Program-made: the position numbers and the translations under genes
Notes under the pieces: generated by a model
Database searches by the model: none
The model's input: only the letters and a program-made list of their open reading frames with translations
Told to the model about the DNA's origin: nothing
Assembly: GCA_016705545.1 (NCBI GenBank)
Contig: JADIYA010000017.1
Coordinates: 38,049 to 102,048 of the forward strand
DNA: 64,000 nucleotides
Source of the DNA: Flavobacteriales bacterium
Lineage (GTDB): Bacteria; Bacteroidota; Bacteroidia; Flavobacteriales_F; PHOS-HE28
Direction: 5' to 3'
In this document: piece by piece, positions 1 through 8,018 of the stretch
Numbering within the stretch: position 1 is the stretch's first letter
Layout: each line of letters begins with the position of its first letter

Positions 1-1268
1 CCGCAGGCAGCGCGATCCGCTTGAAATACCAGATGAAATCGATGTGCATGATGCCCATGGCGGCCACGCCCGCCGCAGACCCGATGATGAGCATGCTGCC
101 ACCTGTGCCCGCGCACAAGGCGAGCAGTTCCCAGAAGATGTGGTCGGCCGGGAACTGCGTCATCGGGTACATGCCTTGGGCTGCTGCCACCAGCGGCACG
201 TTATCGACCACCGCGGAAAGCGCGCCGATGGCCCCATTGATCAGGAAGACATTCCCCAAGGTGCGGTCCAGTGTTTCAGCCATCAACGTAAGATGCCCCG
301 CCACCTGCAGGCCAGATACCGCTACCAGGATGCCCAGGAAGAAGAGCACGCTGGGCAGGTCGATCCGGCGCAATACAGATGTCACCATCAAATGGCCACG
401 CTGATCGACACCGTGGCGCATGTGGATCATCTCCGTGTACACCCAGAGGATGCCCAGGCCGAGCATGATGCCCATGAAAGGTGGCAGGTGGGTGACAGCT
501 TTGAACACCGGCACGAAGAGCAATGCGCCCACGCCCAGGATGAAGACCATGGTCCGCTCGTTCGGGGTAACGCCACTGCCGTGATTGCCGTGATGCCCTT
601 GGTCGATCACTGAATCCGGCCGCTCCACATGGCCCTTCAGCGTGCGGCCGATCCAGAGCAAGGGCAGCACCAGGCACACCAGGCTTGGGATGAGCAGCTT
701 GACAATGATGTTCACCGTGGTCACTTGGCCTTTCACCCAGAGCATGATGGTGGTGACATCGCCGATGGGGCTCCATGCCCCGCCCGCATTGGCCGAGATC
801 ACCACCATGCCGGCGAAGACCCAGAGCGTCTCCTTGTCCTTGATCAGCTTCCGCAAGAGCGCGCACATCACGATGGTGGTGGTGAGGTTATCGAGCGCGG
901 CGCTCAGGAAGAACGTGATGATGCTGATGATCCAGAGCAGCTGCGTCTTCTTCGTTGCGCTGATGATCCGGTCGGTTCACGCGGAACCCTTCATGCACAT
1001 CCACCAGCTCCACGATCGTCATGGCGCCCATCAAGAAGAACAGTATGCTGCCGATATCACCCAAGTGATGCAGCAGATGCGCATTAAGGCCAGCATGGTC
1101 GGCATGGGCCGGGTCGCCATGGAAGATGGCCTCGCGGCCAAGGAGAAGGATGGTCCAGACCACCGCGCCCGTGAGGATGGCGCTGGCGGCCTTGTTGATG
1201 CGCAGCGGATGCTCCAGCGCGATGGCGAAGTAGCCGATAACGAAAACAACGGCCATTAGGATGAACAT
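1..1268 (-). CDS. nhaD: NhaD-type Na+/H+ antiporter, frameshifted, 3' end outside window
   Basis: The product is an inner-membrane sodium/proton antiporter of the NhaD (ion transporter superfamily) type. The first frame, read from the Met at 1268, gives MFILMAVVFVIGYFAIALEH and then the conserved stretch FFLMGAMTIVELVDVHEGF. Near position 978 the frame breaks. Restoring two bases returns a second open frame that reads ITDR, TKKTQLLWI, ALDNLTTTIV, ISANAGGAWSPIGDVTT and later SAVVDNVPLVAAAQGMYP, all typical NhaD segments, and runs off the window start. An upstream in-frame Met lies at 1334, but the 22 residues it adds are not family-like, so 1268 is preferred. The break may be an assembly error. 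The gene is divergent from the neighbouring CDF exporter, so both may serve ion homeostasis (inference). Confidence 0.85.
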
Positions 1269-1353
1269 GCAAGGGCGGTTTCTCGACGGCAAGATTAAGG
1301 CGCGCTCAATGAAGGTCATGAGCACTGCGGACACCTTGCCGAACGCATAAGGT

Positions 1354-1361
1354 TAAACTTG
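1354..1361 (+). promoter_or_regulatory. -7-like box before the CDF gene
   Basis: TAAACTTG resembles the Bacteroidota -7 box (TAnnTTTG) and ends four bases before the GTG at 1366. This arrangement recurs in the window and supports the GTG start. No clear -33 element was seen. Confidence 0.35.
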
Positions 1362-1365
1362 TTCC

Positions 1366-2367
1366 GTGCAGGCAAGAAGCGATATCCGTTTGCAAGCCGT
1401 GGTCCTCGGGGCTGGCACGGCCTTGATGGCGATCAAATTCACCGCTTGGTGGCTCACGCATAGCAATGCCATCCTCAGCGACGCGCTGGAGAGCATCGTG
1501 AATGTGGTGGCCGGGGCTTTCGCGCTGTACAGCCTCGTGCTCGCTGCCAAGCCCCGCGACCGCGAACACCCCTACGGACACGGCAAGGTGGAGTTCATCA
1601 GCGCTGGCATCGAAGGCGGATTGGTCGTTGTGGCGGGAGGCCTCATCATCTGGCGGGCCATCAGCGCCCTGCTCCATGAGCAGCACCTGCATTCGCTCAG
1701 CACCGGCATCGCGCTCACGGCCGTGGCAGGAGCAATGAACCTGTTGATGGGACTCGCATTGCGGCGTCGTGGAAGGCAGTCGCGCTCGATCACCATGGAA
1801 GCCAGCGGCGCCCATCTGCTCAGCGATGCTTGGAGCACCCTGGCGATGCTGGTAGGGCTGGCCCTCATCGGCATCACGGGCCTGTTATGGCTCGATCAGG
1901 TGCTGGCCATCGGTTTCGCCGTGTACATCATCATCACCGGGCTGCGCATCTTCCGCCGGTCGGTTGCGGGCATCATGGATGAAGCCGACTTGGGCCTTGC
2001 CGCAGAGGTGATCGCCCGGCTCGAGTCCGCCCGACGTCCGCAATGGGTCGACCTCCACAATTTCCGCATGATCAAGTATGGCAGCGTTCTGCACATCGAT
2101 TGCCACGCCACGCTCCCGTGGTATTGGACGCTTGAACAAGCACATGACGAGATCGCGGCAATCGAGCGATTGGTCAATGCGAGGGCTGCCTCCGGAGCAA
2201 CGTCCTTCGCCCGGGAGGTGGAACTCTTCATCCACATGGACCCCTGCGTGCCTGCTAGTTGCGGAGTGTGCGCCTTGGCCGATTGCCCGCATCGCAAGGC
2301 CCCCGTGCAGCGGCGCATCGAATGGAACCTCCAGTCGGTGCTCGGGAATGCGAAGCACCGGGCCTGA
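1366..2367 (+). CDS. Cation diffusion facilitator (CDF) family transporter
   Basis: This 333-residue membrane protein matches the CDF family, which exports divalent metals (Zn, Fe, Mn, Co) in exchange for protons. The N-terminal half has hydrophobic helices with the acidic TM2 motif SDALES and the following DREHPYGHGKVE loop that is a CDF signature. A second metal-site motif, HLLSDAW, lies in TM5. The cytoplasmic C-terminal domain carries HIDCHATLPW and ends in an unusual Cys/His-rich tail (PASCGVCALADCPHRKAP), which could bind metal (inference). The start is a GTG at 1366, chosen because the coding signal begins there and a promoter-like box sits just upstream. The gene stands alone, divergent from nhaD, with a hairpin about 50 bases downstream. 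Substrate metal cannot be assigned from sequence. Confidence 0.9.
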   Translation: MQARSDIRLQAVVLGAGTALMAIKFTAWWLTHSNAILSDALESIVNVVAGAFALYSLVLAAKPRDREHPYGHGKVEFISAGIEGGLVVVAGGLIIWRAISALLHEQHLHSLSTGIALTAVAGAMNLLMGLALRRRGRQSRSITMEASGAHLLSDAWSTLAMLVGLALIGITGLLWLDQVLAIGFAVYIIITGLRIFRRSVAGIMDEADLGLAAEVIARLESARRPQWVDLHNFRMIKYGSVLHIDCHATLPWYWTLEQAHDEIAAIERLVNARAASGATSFAREVELFIHMDPCVPASCGVCALADCPHRKAPVQRRIEWNLQSVLGNAKHRA

Positions 2368-2420
2368 GGGCGGCTTGGAACCAGCGAAGCACTTGGACCA
2401 TGAATTTCCAGAAAACGAAA

Positions 2421-2438
2421 GAGCGCCTCGCGGCGCTC
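2421..2438 (-). terminator. Hairpin terminator behind tRNA-His
   Basis: A 7-bp perfect stem (GAGCGCC/GGCGCTC) with a 4-base loop lies 12 bases beyond the tRNA 3' end. On the minus strand it is followed by TTTCGTTTTC. It could also end the convergent CDF transcript. Confidence 0.6.
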
Positions 2439-2450
2439 CTTCTTCTATCG

Positions 2451-2525
2451 GGTGGTAGACCGGGCTTGAACCGGCGACCTCCGGAACCACAATCCGGCGC
2501 TCTAACCAACTGAGCTACAACCACC
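2451..2525 (-). tRNA. tRNA-His (GTG anticodon)
   Basis: The minus strand folds into a complete cloverleaf. The anticodon arm is CCGGA-TTGTGGT-TCCGG with anticodon GTG, read as His. The extra 5' G (G-1) opposite the discriminator C is diagnostic of tRNA-His. The D arm (GCTC...GAGC) and T arm (GCCGG-TTCAAGC-CCGGT) are intact. The acceptor stem has one U-U mismatch at positions 6-67 (GTGGTTG against CTACCAC). CCA is not encoded; the bases after the discriminator are CGA. Confidence 0.95.
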
Positions 2526-2527
2526 AC

Positions 2528-2547
2528 GTGCCGGATCGCTCCGGCAC
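2528..2547 (-). repeat. Inverted repeat in the tRNA-His leader
   Basis: A perfect 8-bp palindromic stem (GTGCCGGA, loop TCGC, TCCGGCAC) sits between the tRNA promoter box and the mature 5' end, three bases from it. It may be a leader structure used in 5' processing, though no such role is known to me. Confidence 0.5.
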
Positions 2548-2568
2548 CATCCGTTCCCGGATGGGCCG

Positions 2569-2576
2569 CAAATATA
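2569..2576 (-). promoter_or_regulatory. -7 box of the tRNA-His promoter
   Basis: The minus strand reads TATATTTG, a perfect match to the Bacteroidota TAnnTTTG element, 44 bases upstream of the tRNA. No convincing TTG-type -33 element was found at the expected distance. Confidence 0.55.
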
Positions 2577-2609
2577 GCCGGAGCCCGCGCTCGCGTTATT
2601 GGCACCACG

Positions 2610-2617
2610 TACTTTGC
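2610..2617 (+). promoter_or_regulatory. -7-like box before the glycosyltransferase
   Basis: TACTTTGC ends eight bases before the ATG at 2626. It would give a very short leader and supports that start over the Met at 2599. Confidence 0.35.
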
Positions 2618-2625
2618 CGCAACCC

Positions 2626-3786
2626 ATGCACGTGCTCCTGCTGCCCAAGTGGTATCCCGGCCGCAACGATCCCCAGCTGGGCGACTTCATCCGCAAGCAG
2701 GCGCTGGCGGCTAGCGCCTTCGTTCGCATGAGCGTGCTCCATATCGAAGCGGTGCGCGGCCTTGACGCAGATGAGGAGCAGGTCCTACGCGACGATGAAG
2801 GCGCCTGGGAACTTGCCATCCGATTCCGGGCCAGCACCATCGGCTTCGCTCCGATCCGCAAGGCCGTGAACTTCATCCGCTATGGGCGGGCCACCAGCCA
2901 TGGTTGGGCACGAGTAATGAGCGAGCGCGGCAGGCCCGATCTGCTGCATGCCTATATCATGGTGAGGCCTGCGCTGTTCGCCTGGTGCTTGGCGCGTGGT
3001 CAGCGCGTGCCCCTGGTGCTGAGCGAACAGAGCAGCGAGTACATCGACGGCACCTACGCGGGCAAGTCCTTCCTCTTCCACCGCTTCAGTCGCTTCCTCT
3101 TCCGCCGCGCAGCAACGGTCACGGCAGTCTCCGCGCATCTGGGTGAGGCCATGCGCGCGCAAGGGCTTTGCGCCGCATACACCGTGGTGCCCAATGTGGT
3201 CCCCGGCCTCGAACGGCCCCTCCCGCCTATTGGCGCAGTCGGTCATTTCCTTGCGGTAGCCGACCTTGTGGACCGCACCAAGAACATCAGCGGCGTTTTG
3301 CGCGCTCTTGCCATTGCTCGCGGTCAAGATGATCGCGCGCACCTGACCATCATTGGTGATGGGCCCGACCGCGAGCGATTGAATGGGATCGTTCACGACC
3401 TTGGCCTCATGGATCATGTGCATTTCCTCGGGCGGTTGCCGAATGCCGAAGTGCTTGACCGAACCGCCGAAGCCTTTGCCGTGGTGGTGAACAGCAACGT
3501 GGAGACCTTCAGCGTGGTCACCGGCGAGGCTCTGGCCCAAGGAAAGCCGGTGATCGCTACACGCTGCGGAGGACCTCAAGCCTTCATCACCGAGGTGAAC
3601 GGAATCCTGATCGAGCCGCGTGATGACGGCGCGCTCGCCGAAGCCATGCTCAAGCTCATGAGATCCGAAGCGGGATTCGACCCTCAACGGATCCGCGACA
3701 CCGTGAGTGAGCGATTCAGCCCTGCGGCCGTCGGTCGTGCCTTCTCCCAAGTGTATGATCAAGCCATCTGCGTGAATGCCCATTGA
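2626..3786 (+). CDS. GT4-family glycosyltransferase
   Basis: The protein is a retaining GT-B glycosyltransferase of the GT4 type that would add a sugar to a lipid-linked or surface glycan on the cytoplasmic face of the membrane. The N-terminal MHVLLLPKWYPG followed by DPQLGDFIRKQA is typical of Bacteroidota GT4 enzymes. The C-terminal half has the nucleotide-sugar region HLTIIGDGPDRERL, then the E-x7-E motif ETFSVVTGE and GKPVIATRCGG. The ATG at 2626 begins the conserved MHVLLLPK; the upstream Met at 2599 adds nine unrelated residues. The gene overlaps the next by 11 bases, indicating one transcript with the transferase-like and flippase genes. Donor and acceptor sugars are unknown. Confidence 0.88.
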   Translation: MHVLLLPKWYPGRNDPQLGDFIRKQALAASAFVRMSVLHIEAVRGLDADEEQVLRDDEGAWELAIRFRASTIGFAPIRKAVNFIRYGRATSHGWARVMSERGRPDLLHAYIMVRPALFAWCLARGQRVPLVLSEQSSEYIDGTYAGKSFLFHRFSRFLFRRAATVTAVSAHLGEAMRAQGLCAAYTVVPNVVPGLERPLPPIGAVGHFLAVADLVDRTKNISGVLRALAIARGQDDRAHLTIIGDGPDRERLNGIVHDLGLMDHVHFLGRLPNAEVLDRTAEAFAVVVNSNVETFSVVTGEALAQGKPVIATRCGGPQAFITEVNGILIEPRDDGALAEAMLKLMRSEAGFDPQRIRDTVSERFSPAAVGRAFSQVYDQAICVNAH

Positions 3787-5365
3787 AATACGGATTTTCT
3801 GCATCGCCGGAAACGGCCTGCGCGCTTGGGAAGCGGAGTGCATCCGGAGATTGCGTGCCGTGCGTGGCGTTGAGCTCCTTGGCTGGTCGTCAGCACGTGA
3901 AATAATGCCCTCGGACTTTCATGAGAAGTGGACGCATGGGCGCTTTCGTCGCTTGGAGCGCGAGGCGGAAGCCAATGAGCTGCTCTCGACCATGCGCCAC
4001 GGCCTTCGCGATACCGGTCTGGCAGAACTGAAGGAGGTCCCCGCCGATGCCGATGTTCTGTTATTGCTCGGTGGCGCCGCAGCTCCGGCTAGCGGGCCTT
4101 GGGCGCAGCCTGGCCGTTGCTGGTGTTTCCGGAATGGTGATAGGACGGGCCCGCATGATGTGCTTCCAGGCATGCGTGAGGTGGTGCTGCAGCACAGCCA
4201 CGTCGTCATGAACCTTGTTGATGCTGCGGATGGATCAGTGCTTCGCGAGGGATACGTGCCCACCGAAACCGATCCCATTGCAACGGCCCGCCGCGCGGCC
4301 GACCTGGCGGCCCGCTGGCCAGCGGATGCAGCGCGTGCATGGGTGGCCAATGGCGCGCCCCCAGCGTCGCGGTCCGCCACCGCCCTTCGCCGGATCCCAT
4401 TGCCGGGCGCGGTCAGCATGCTGCGCTATCACTGGCGCCGGCTCACGGGGGGGCCTCCGCGGAACGTGAGCAGCCCTGCGGGTGCCTGGAACATCGGCCT
4501 TCTCCATCAGCCCATCCATGTGCTCTTGCAAGAAGGGGGCAGCCGCAACGTGCGCTGGCTCCCGAATCCATCCAAGGGCAAAGCACGGCTCGAGCCTTTC
4601 GGCTACATCGACGCCGATGGCGAATTGAATGCGGTATACCGCAAAAGCAGCGAGAGCGGCAATGGTGGCGTGATCGCACGGTTGCGCCCAAAGCCCGATA
4701 ACATCCTGAAGCGGTCGCGCACGATGCACGATGGCTTCGAGGACGCACGCTATCCGTTCACGCTTGCCATAAATGGCACGGCGCATTCGCTGCTGTGCGA
4801 TTTCAAGCGCGGCGAGGTGCTGCTGCTGCCCGTGAACAAGGCCAATGATGGCTACGACGAAGGGCCTGTATTGCTGGGCCATTCCCTTCACGCGCCAACG
4901 CTTTTCGCGCACGGAGGCCTTTGGTGGCTGATGGGCACGCGCGACCCGATGCCCGACGCCCAGCTGCATGCCTTCCATGCGCCTTCGCCGTTCGGGCCCT
5001 TCAAGGAGCATGCTTGCTCACCGGTGAAATGCGATGCGCGGCATTCAAGGCCTGCAGGAACACCCTTCGTGCATGATGGCCAGCTCTACAGGCCAGCGCT
5101 GGACGCCGCTGATCCCGAGCAGCTCGGAGTCTGGTTGAACCGGGTGACGCAACTCGACCCGGAACGGTTCTCTGAAGAGCCTGTGCGCCGCGTCGATGGA
5201 TTCCCGGCCACTGCCTACGGCATGGGCGTGCGCACGCTTAGCGCGATCGGCGAATTCACCCTGGTCGATGGAATGCGGAGCCCTGTGCTCTCCGCCAAGC
5301 GTGCGAATGCCAAGAGCGGCCGGAAGAAGCGCCGCCATCACGCCGAAGACGACGACGAAGCATGA
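3776..5365 (+). CDS. Putative two-domain sugar transferase (GINT1-like C-terminal domain)
   Basis: This 529-residue cytoplasmic protein sits between a glycosyltransferase and a flippase. Its first ~200 residues (IRIFCIAGNGLRAWEAECI at the start) resemble the Rossmann-like formyltransferase N-terminal module found in similar fusions. Residues ~240-500 contain GYIDADGELNAVYRK, then RYPFTLAINGTAHSLLCDF and WWLMGTRDP, which fit the five-bladed propeller-like domain of glucosamine inositolphosphorylceramide transferase 1 relatives. That family assignment is from memory of motif style and is moderate. The C-terminus is a basic, low-complexity tail (KSGRKKRRHHAEDDDEA). It overlaps both neighbours (11 and 4 bases), so it is probably translated with them and acts in the same polysaccharide pathway. 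The exact reaction is unknown. Confidence 0.6.
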   Translation: MPIEIRIFCIAGNGLRAWEAECIRRLRAVRGVELLGWSSAREIMPSDFHEKWTHGRFRRLEREAEANELLSTMRHGLRDTGLAELKEVPADADVLLLLGGAAAPASGPWAQPGRCWCFRNGDRTGPHDVLPGMREVVLQHSHVVMNLVDAADGSVLREGYVPTETDPIATARRAADLAARWPADAARAWVANGAPPASRSATALRRIPLPGAVSMLRYHWRRLTGGPPRNVSSPAGAWNIGLLHQPIHVLLQEGGSRNVRWLPNPSKGKARLEPFGYIDADGELNAVYRKSSESGNGGVIARLRPKPDNILKRSRTMHDGFEDARYPFTLAINGTAHSLLCDFKRGEVLLLPVNKANDGYDEGPVLLGHSLHAPTLFAHGGLWWLMGTRDPMPDAQLHAFHAPSPFGPFKEHACSPVKCDARHSRPAGTPFVHDGQLYRPALDAADPEQLGVWLNRVTQLDPERFSEEPVRRVDGFPATAYGMGVRTLSAIGEFTLVDGMRSPVLSAKRANAKSGRKKRRHHAEDDDEA

Positions 5366-6618
5366 CGCGAGCGGCCATCGGCACCATCGGCGCGCGCATG
5401 GCGGTCGCGGCAGCGCAATTACTGGTAGCCGCGCTCGCCGCCCGACTGCTGGGCCTGGCTGAAGTGGGCCGCATGAGCTTGCTGGTGCTCGCCATTGCAT
5501 TCGTTATCCTGGCCATCAACATTGTTGGCGGCGGGGCGCTGGTGTACTTGGAGCCTCGGCACGGCACGCGCACGCTCCGCTGGATTGCATACGGTTGGGC
5601 AGTGCTCATGTGCGCCATTGCAGCCTTTGCGCTGGAGCCGCTGGGCCTCTCTCCTGAAGGGCTCGGGCTGCACGCGGCCGCGCTGGCTTTGCTGGAAGCC
5701 ATCGGTACCATTCACCTCACGCTCCTGCTCGGACGGGAGCGCTTCGCGCAGCACAACGCACTGATGATTGGCCGCACGCTCTTGCTGGTGTCCTCCTTCA
5801 TCGCCCTGCTCCGCATCGGCGGACCGGCGTTCGAGGACTACATCGCGGCGCTCTACTTCGCCCATGGAGGCACAGCCTTGGCGAGCGCGCTGGTGCTTTC
5901 CCGACAGCCCGGAACACGCACGGATCCAACGGCGGCTTTCATGGCCATGCTTCGCCAAGGGCTGCCTGCCCAAGCCGCCAATGGACTGCAATTGCTCAAC
6001 TACCGGCTCTCCTATTTCCTGGTGCAGCGATTCCATGGAGCCGCGCCTCTGGGCCTATGGGCCATCACCACGCAGATGGCGGAGAGCACTTGGCTGGGGC
6101 CGAAGAGCTTGGGCACCGTGCTCTATGCACGCGTGAGCAACCTCGACGAGGCAACACGCCAGCGCGAACTCACCCTCACCGCGATGAAAATCTCCGTGGC
6201 CATAGCTGTAGCCGCCGCTTCCCTTCTTGTGCTGCTGCCCGAAGCGGTGTTCACCTGGGTCTTCGGCCCTGAGGCTGTTGGCATCCGCCGGCTCGTAGCC
6301 GTTTTGTCGCCAGGCCTGCTGGCCATGGCCGCATCGCAGGCATTGAGCCATTACATGAGCGGTACAGGCAGAGTGCGGCACAACACGATCAGCTCAGGCC
6401 TCGCGCTGCTGATGACCGTATGCCTCGGGCTCATCCTCATTCCGGCACAAGGCGCAGAAGGCGCAGCATTGACCGCCTCTGCAGCCTACTCTGTTGCCGT
6501 GCTCTATCAGGCCATCGTATTCAATCGGATATCAGGTGCACGCTTCGCCGATTACCTGCCGAACGGAAGCGACGGTGAACGCGTGATGAACTTGATGCGC
6601 AAGCTCCTGGACCGGTAG
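5362..6618 (+). CDS. Wzx-like oligosaccharide flippase (MOP superfamily)
   Basis: This 418-residue protein is almost wholly hydrophobic with many predicted helices, short charged loops and the layout of polysaccharide flippases of the MATE/Wzx superfamily. Early segments AAQLLVAALAARLLGLAEVG and later NYRLSYFLVQRF and ARVSNLDEATRQREL are typical. It would move a lipid-linked glycan across the inner membrane. The start overlaps the stop of the previous gene as ATGA, so translation is probably coupled, completing a three-gene glycan unit. Sequence alone does not separate Wzx from other MOP exporters. Confidence 0.8.
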   Translation: MTRAAIGTIGARMAVAAAQLLVAALAARLLGLAEVGRMSLLVLAIAFVILAINIVGGGALVYLEPRHGTRTLRWIAYGWAVLMCAIAAFALEPLGLSPEGLGLHAAALALLEAIGTIHLTLLLGRERFAQHNALMIGRTLLLVSSFIALLRIGGPAFEDYIAALYFAHGGTALASALVLSRQPGTRTDPTAAFMAMLRQGLPAQAANGLQLLNYRLSYFLVQRFHGAAPLGLWAITTQMAESTWLGPKSLGTVLYARVSNLDEATRQRELTLTAMKISVAIAVAAASLLVLLPEAVFTWVFGPEAVGIRRLVAVLSPGLLAMAASQALSHYMSGTGRVRHNTISSGLALLMTVCLGLILIPAQGAEGAALTASAAYSVAVLYQAIVFNRISGARFADYLPNGSDGERVMNLMRKLLDR

Positions 6619-6621
6619 CCA

Positions 6622-7344
6622 CTAGTCCAGGTGCATCACATCGCGGATGCCCGGTGGCCGCGCCGTGCAGAAGCCTTCGCCGTAGGTGACCATGAGCAAG
6701 CGCCCCATCTCTCGCGCCCGGCCTTCGAGGAAGGGCAGGAAATCCGCACGCGCTATCGGGCTGCTGGGTTCCAGACTGGCCGGGTCATGGAACTGCGAGG
6801 AGAAGCAGCGCAGGGCTTCCAGCTTTTTCTCCCAATACGGCGTTATGTCGAAGACGATGTCGGGATCGATCCACCGGTCCTGCACGGCATGCAGGATCGC
6901 GGTGGGCCGCCAGGCCTCCTGGGCAACTCCTTGGTGACTGGTCTCGATGCGCCGTAGGCCGCTGAGGAAACAGGCTTCGGCTACGAGGGTCGCGGCACGG
7001 CCATGATCGGGATGCCTATCGCGCAGCGCATTGGTGAGCACCACCCGCGGCCGATGCCTGCGAATGGATGCGGCCACCTTCAGTAAGCTCTCGCGATCGG
7101 CGCGGAAGAACCCGTCGCTTAGCCCCATCTGGTACCTGAACGCGGCTCCGAGCACCTTACGCGCCGCCTCTGCTTCCTGTGCACGCAATGCAGGCGTGCC
7201 GCGCGTTCCCAGTTCACCGGCCGTGAGATCGACCAGGCCCACGCGATGCCCGAGGGCCACGTGGTGCAGGATGGCTCCTGCCATGGAAATCTCGGCATCG
7301 TCGGGATGCGCTGTGATGCAGAGGATATCAACGGGATCGCTCAT
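6622..7344 (-). CDS. bshB1: Bacillithiol biosynthesis deacetylase BshB1
   Basis: BshB1 is a zinc-dependent PIG-L family deacetylase that removes the acetyl group from GlcNAc-malate to give GlcN-malate, the second step of bacillithiol synthesis. The N-terminal motif AHPDDAEI (residues 12-19) supplies zinc ligands, and the second ligand motif RHPDHGRA lies near residue 108. The 240-residue length fits the family. The Met at 7344 starts the conserved MSDPVDILCITAHPDD; an upstream Met at 7359 adds only five residues. The start codon overlaps the stop of the preceding peroxidase gene (ATGA), so the two are probably translationally coupled. Convergent with the flippase gene; the stops are three bases apart. 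Confidence 0.92.
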   Translation of the reverse strand: MSDPVDILCITAHPDDAEISMAGAILHHVALGHRVGLVDLTAGELGTRGTPALRAQEAEAARKVLGAAFRYQMGLSDGFFRADRESLLKVAASIRRHRPRVVLTNALRDRHPDHGRAATLVAEACFLSGLRRIETSHQGVAQEAWRPTAILHAVQDRWIDPDIVFDITPYWEKKLEALRCFSSQFHDPASLEPSSPIARADFLPFLEGRAREMGRLLMVTYGEGFCTARPPGIRDVMHLD

Positions 7345-7925
7345 CGGCCCTCGATCCAACTGACCACACGTTCATCCAACGGCGAAACGCCGCTCTCGAG
7401 CGAAATGACGAGCCGGCCATCGCCATCGATGAGGAACTTGTGGAAGTTCCATTTCACCACGGCATCCATGGCACCATTCAGCTCCTTGCGCGTGAGCCAC
7501 CGGTAAACCGGGTGCTGGCCCTCGCCCTTCACTTCCACCTTGCTCATCAAGGGGAAGGTGACCCCGTAGTTCTTCTGACAGAAGGCCTCGACCTGCTGAT
7601 CGCTGCCGGGTTCTTGACCGCCGAACTGATTGCACGGGAAGCCGATGATCACGAGGCCCTGCTTGCCGTATGCCTCGTGGAGCTCCTGCAACTGCCGGTA
7701 CTGCGGCGTATAACCGCATTCGCTGGCCGTGTTCACGACAATCACCTTCTTGCCCTTAAGCTGCTCGAACGGATAAGCCTGACCATGTATGTCCGTTGCG
7801 ACCAGGCCATGGAAACCAACACCGATCCCAGTAGTCTGGGCAGAAGGCTCGGCTGTCTTAACGCCGCGGAAACATCCGAATAGACCAAGAATCGAGATCA
7901 GCAGCATGAGGTTCATGATTCGCAT
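7341..7925 (-). CDS. Glutathione peroxidase family protein, probable lipoprotein
   Basis: This thiol peroxidase of the GPx family would reduce peroxides using a low-molecular-weight thiol or thioredoxin. The catalytic Cys is at residue 70 in VNTASECGYTPQY, the Gln at ~104 in PCNQFGGQEPG, and the Trp/Asn pair at ~159 in VKWNFHKFL; all four tetrad residues are present, with Cys rather than Sec. An N-terminal hydrophobic segment ends in LFGC, a lipobox-like site at Cys18, so the enzyme is likely membrane-anchored in the periplasm. Flavobacteria lack glutathione but make bacillithiol, and this gene overlaps bshB1 by four bases, so a bacillithiol-linked role is an attractive inference. The start could also be the Met four codons in. 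Confidence 0.9.
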   Translation of the reverse strand: MRIMNLMLLISILGLFGCFRGVKTAEPSAQTTGIGVGFHGLVATDIHGQAYPFEQLKGKKVIVVNTASECGYTPQYRQLQELHEAYGKQGLVIIGFPCNQFGGQEPGSDQQVEAFCQKNYGVTFPLMSKVEVKGEGQHPVYRWLTRKELNGAMDAVVKWNFHKFLIDGDGRLVISLESGVSPLDERVVSWIEGR

Positions 7926-8018
7926 GAGGATTGAACAGGCCGGGGTGGCAAAGGTTCATCATGAACATTGAAAAAGCGCTGCCGTGCGCCGTTACCTTTT
8001 CGGCGCCCCTCCGTAGCA

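Noticed and set aside
276..866. Minus-strand frame of 196 codons at the window start
   Set aside because: It is out of phase with the conserved NhaD continuation read on the same strand.
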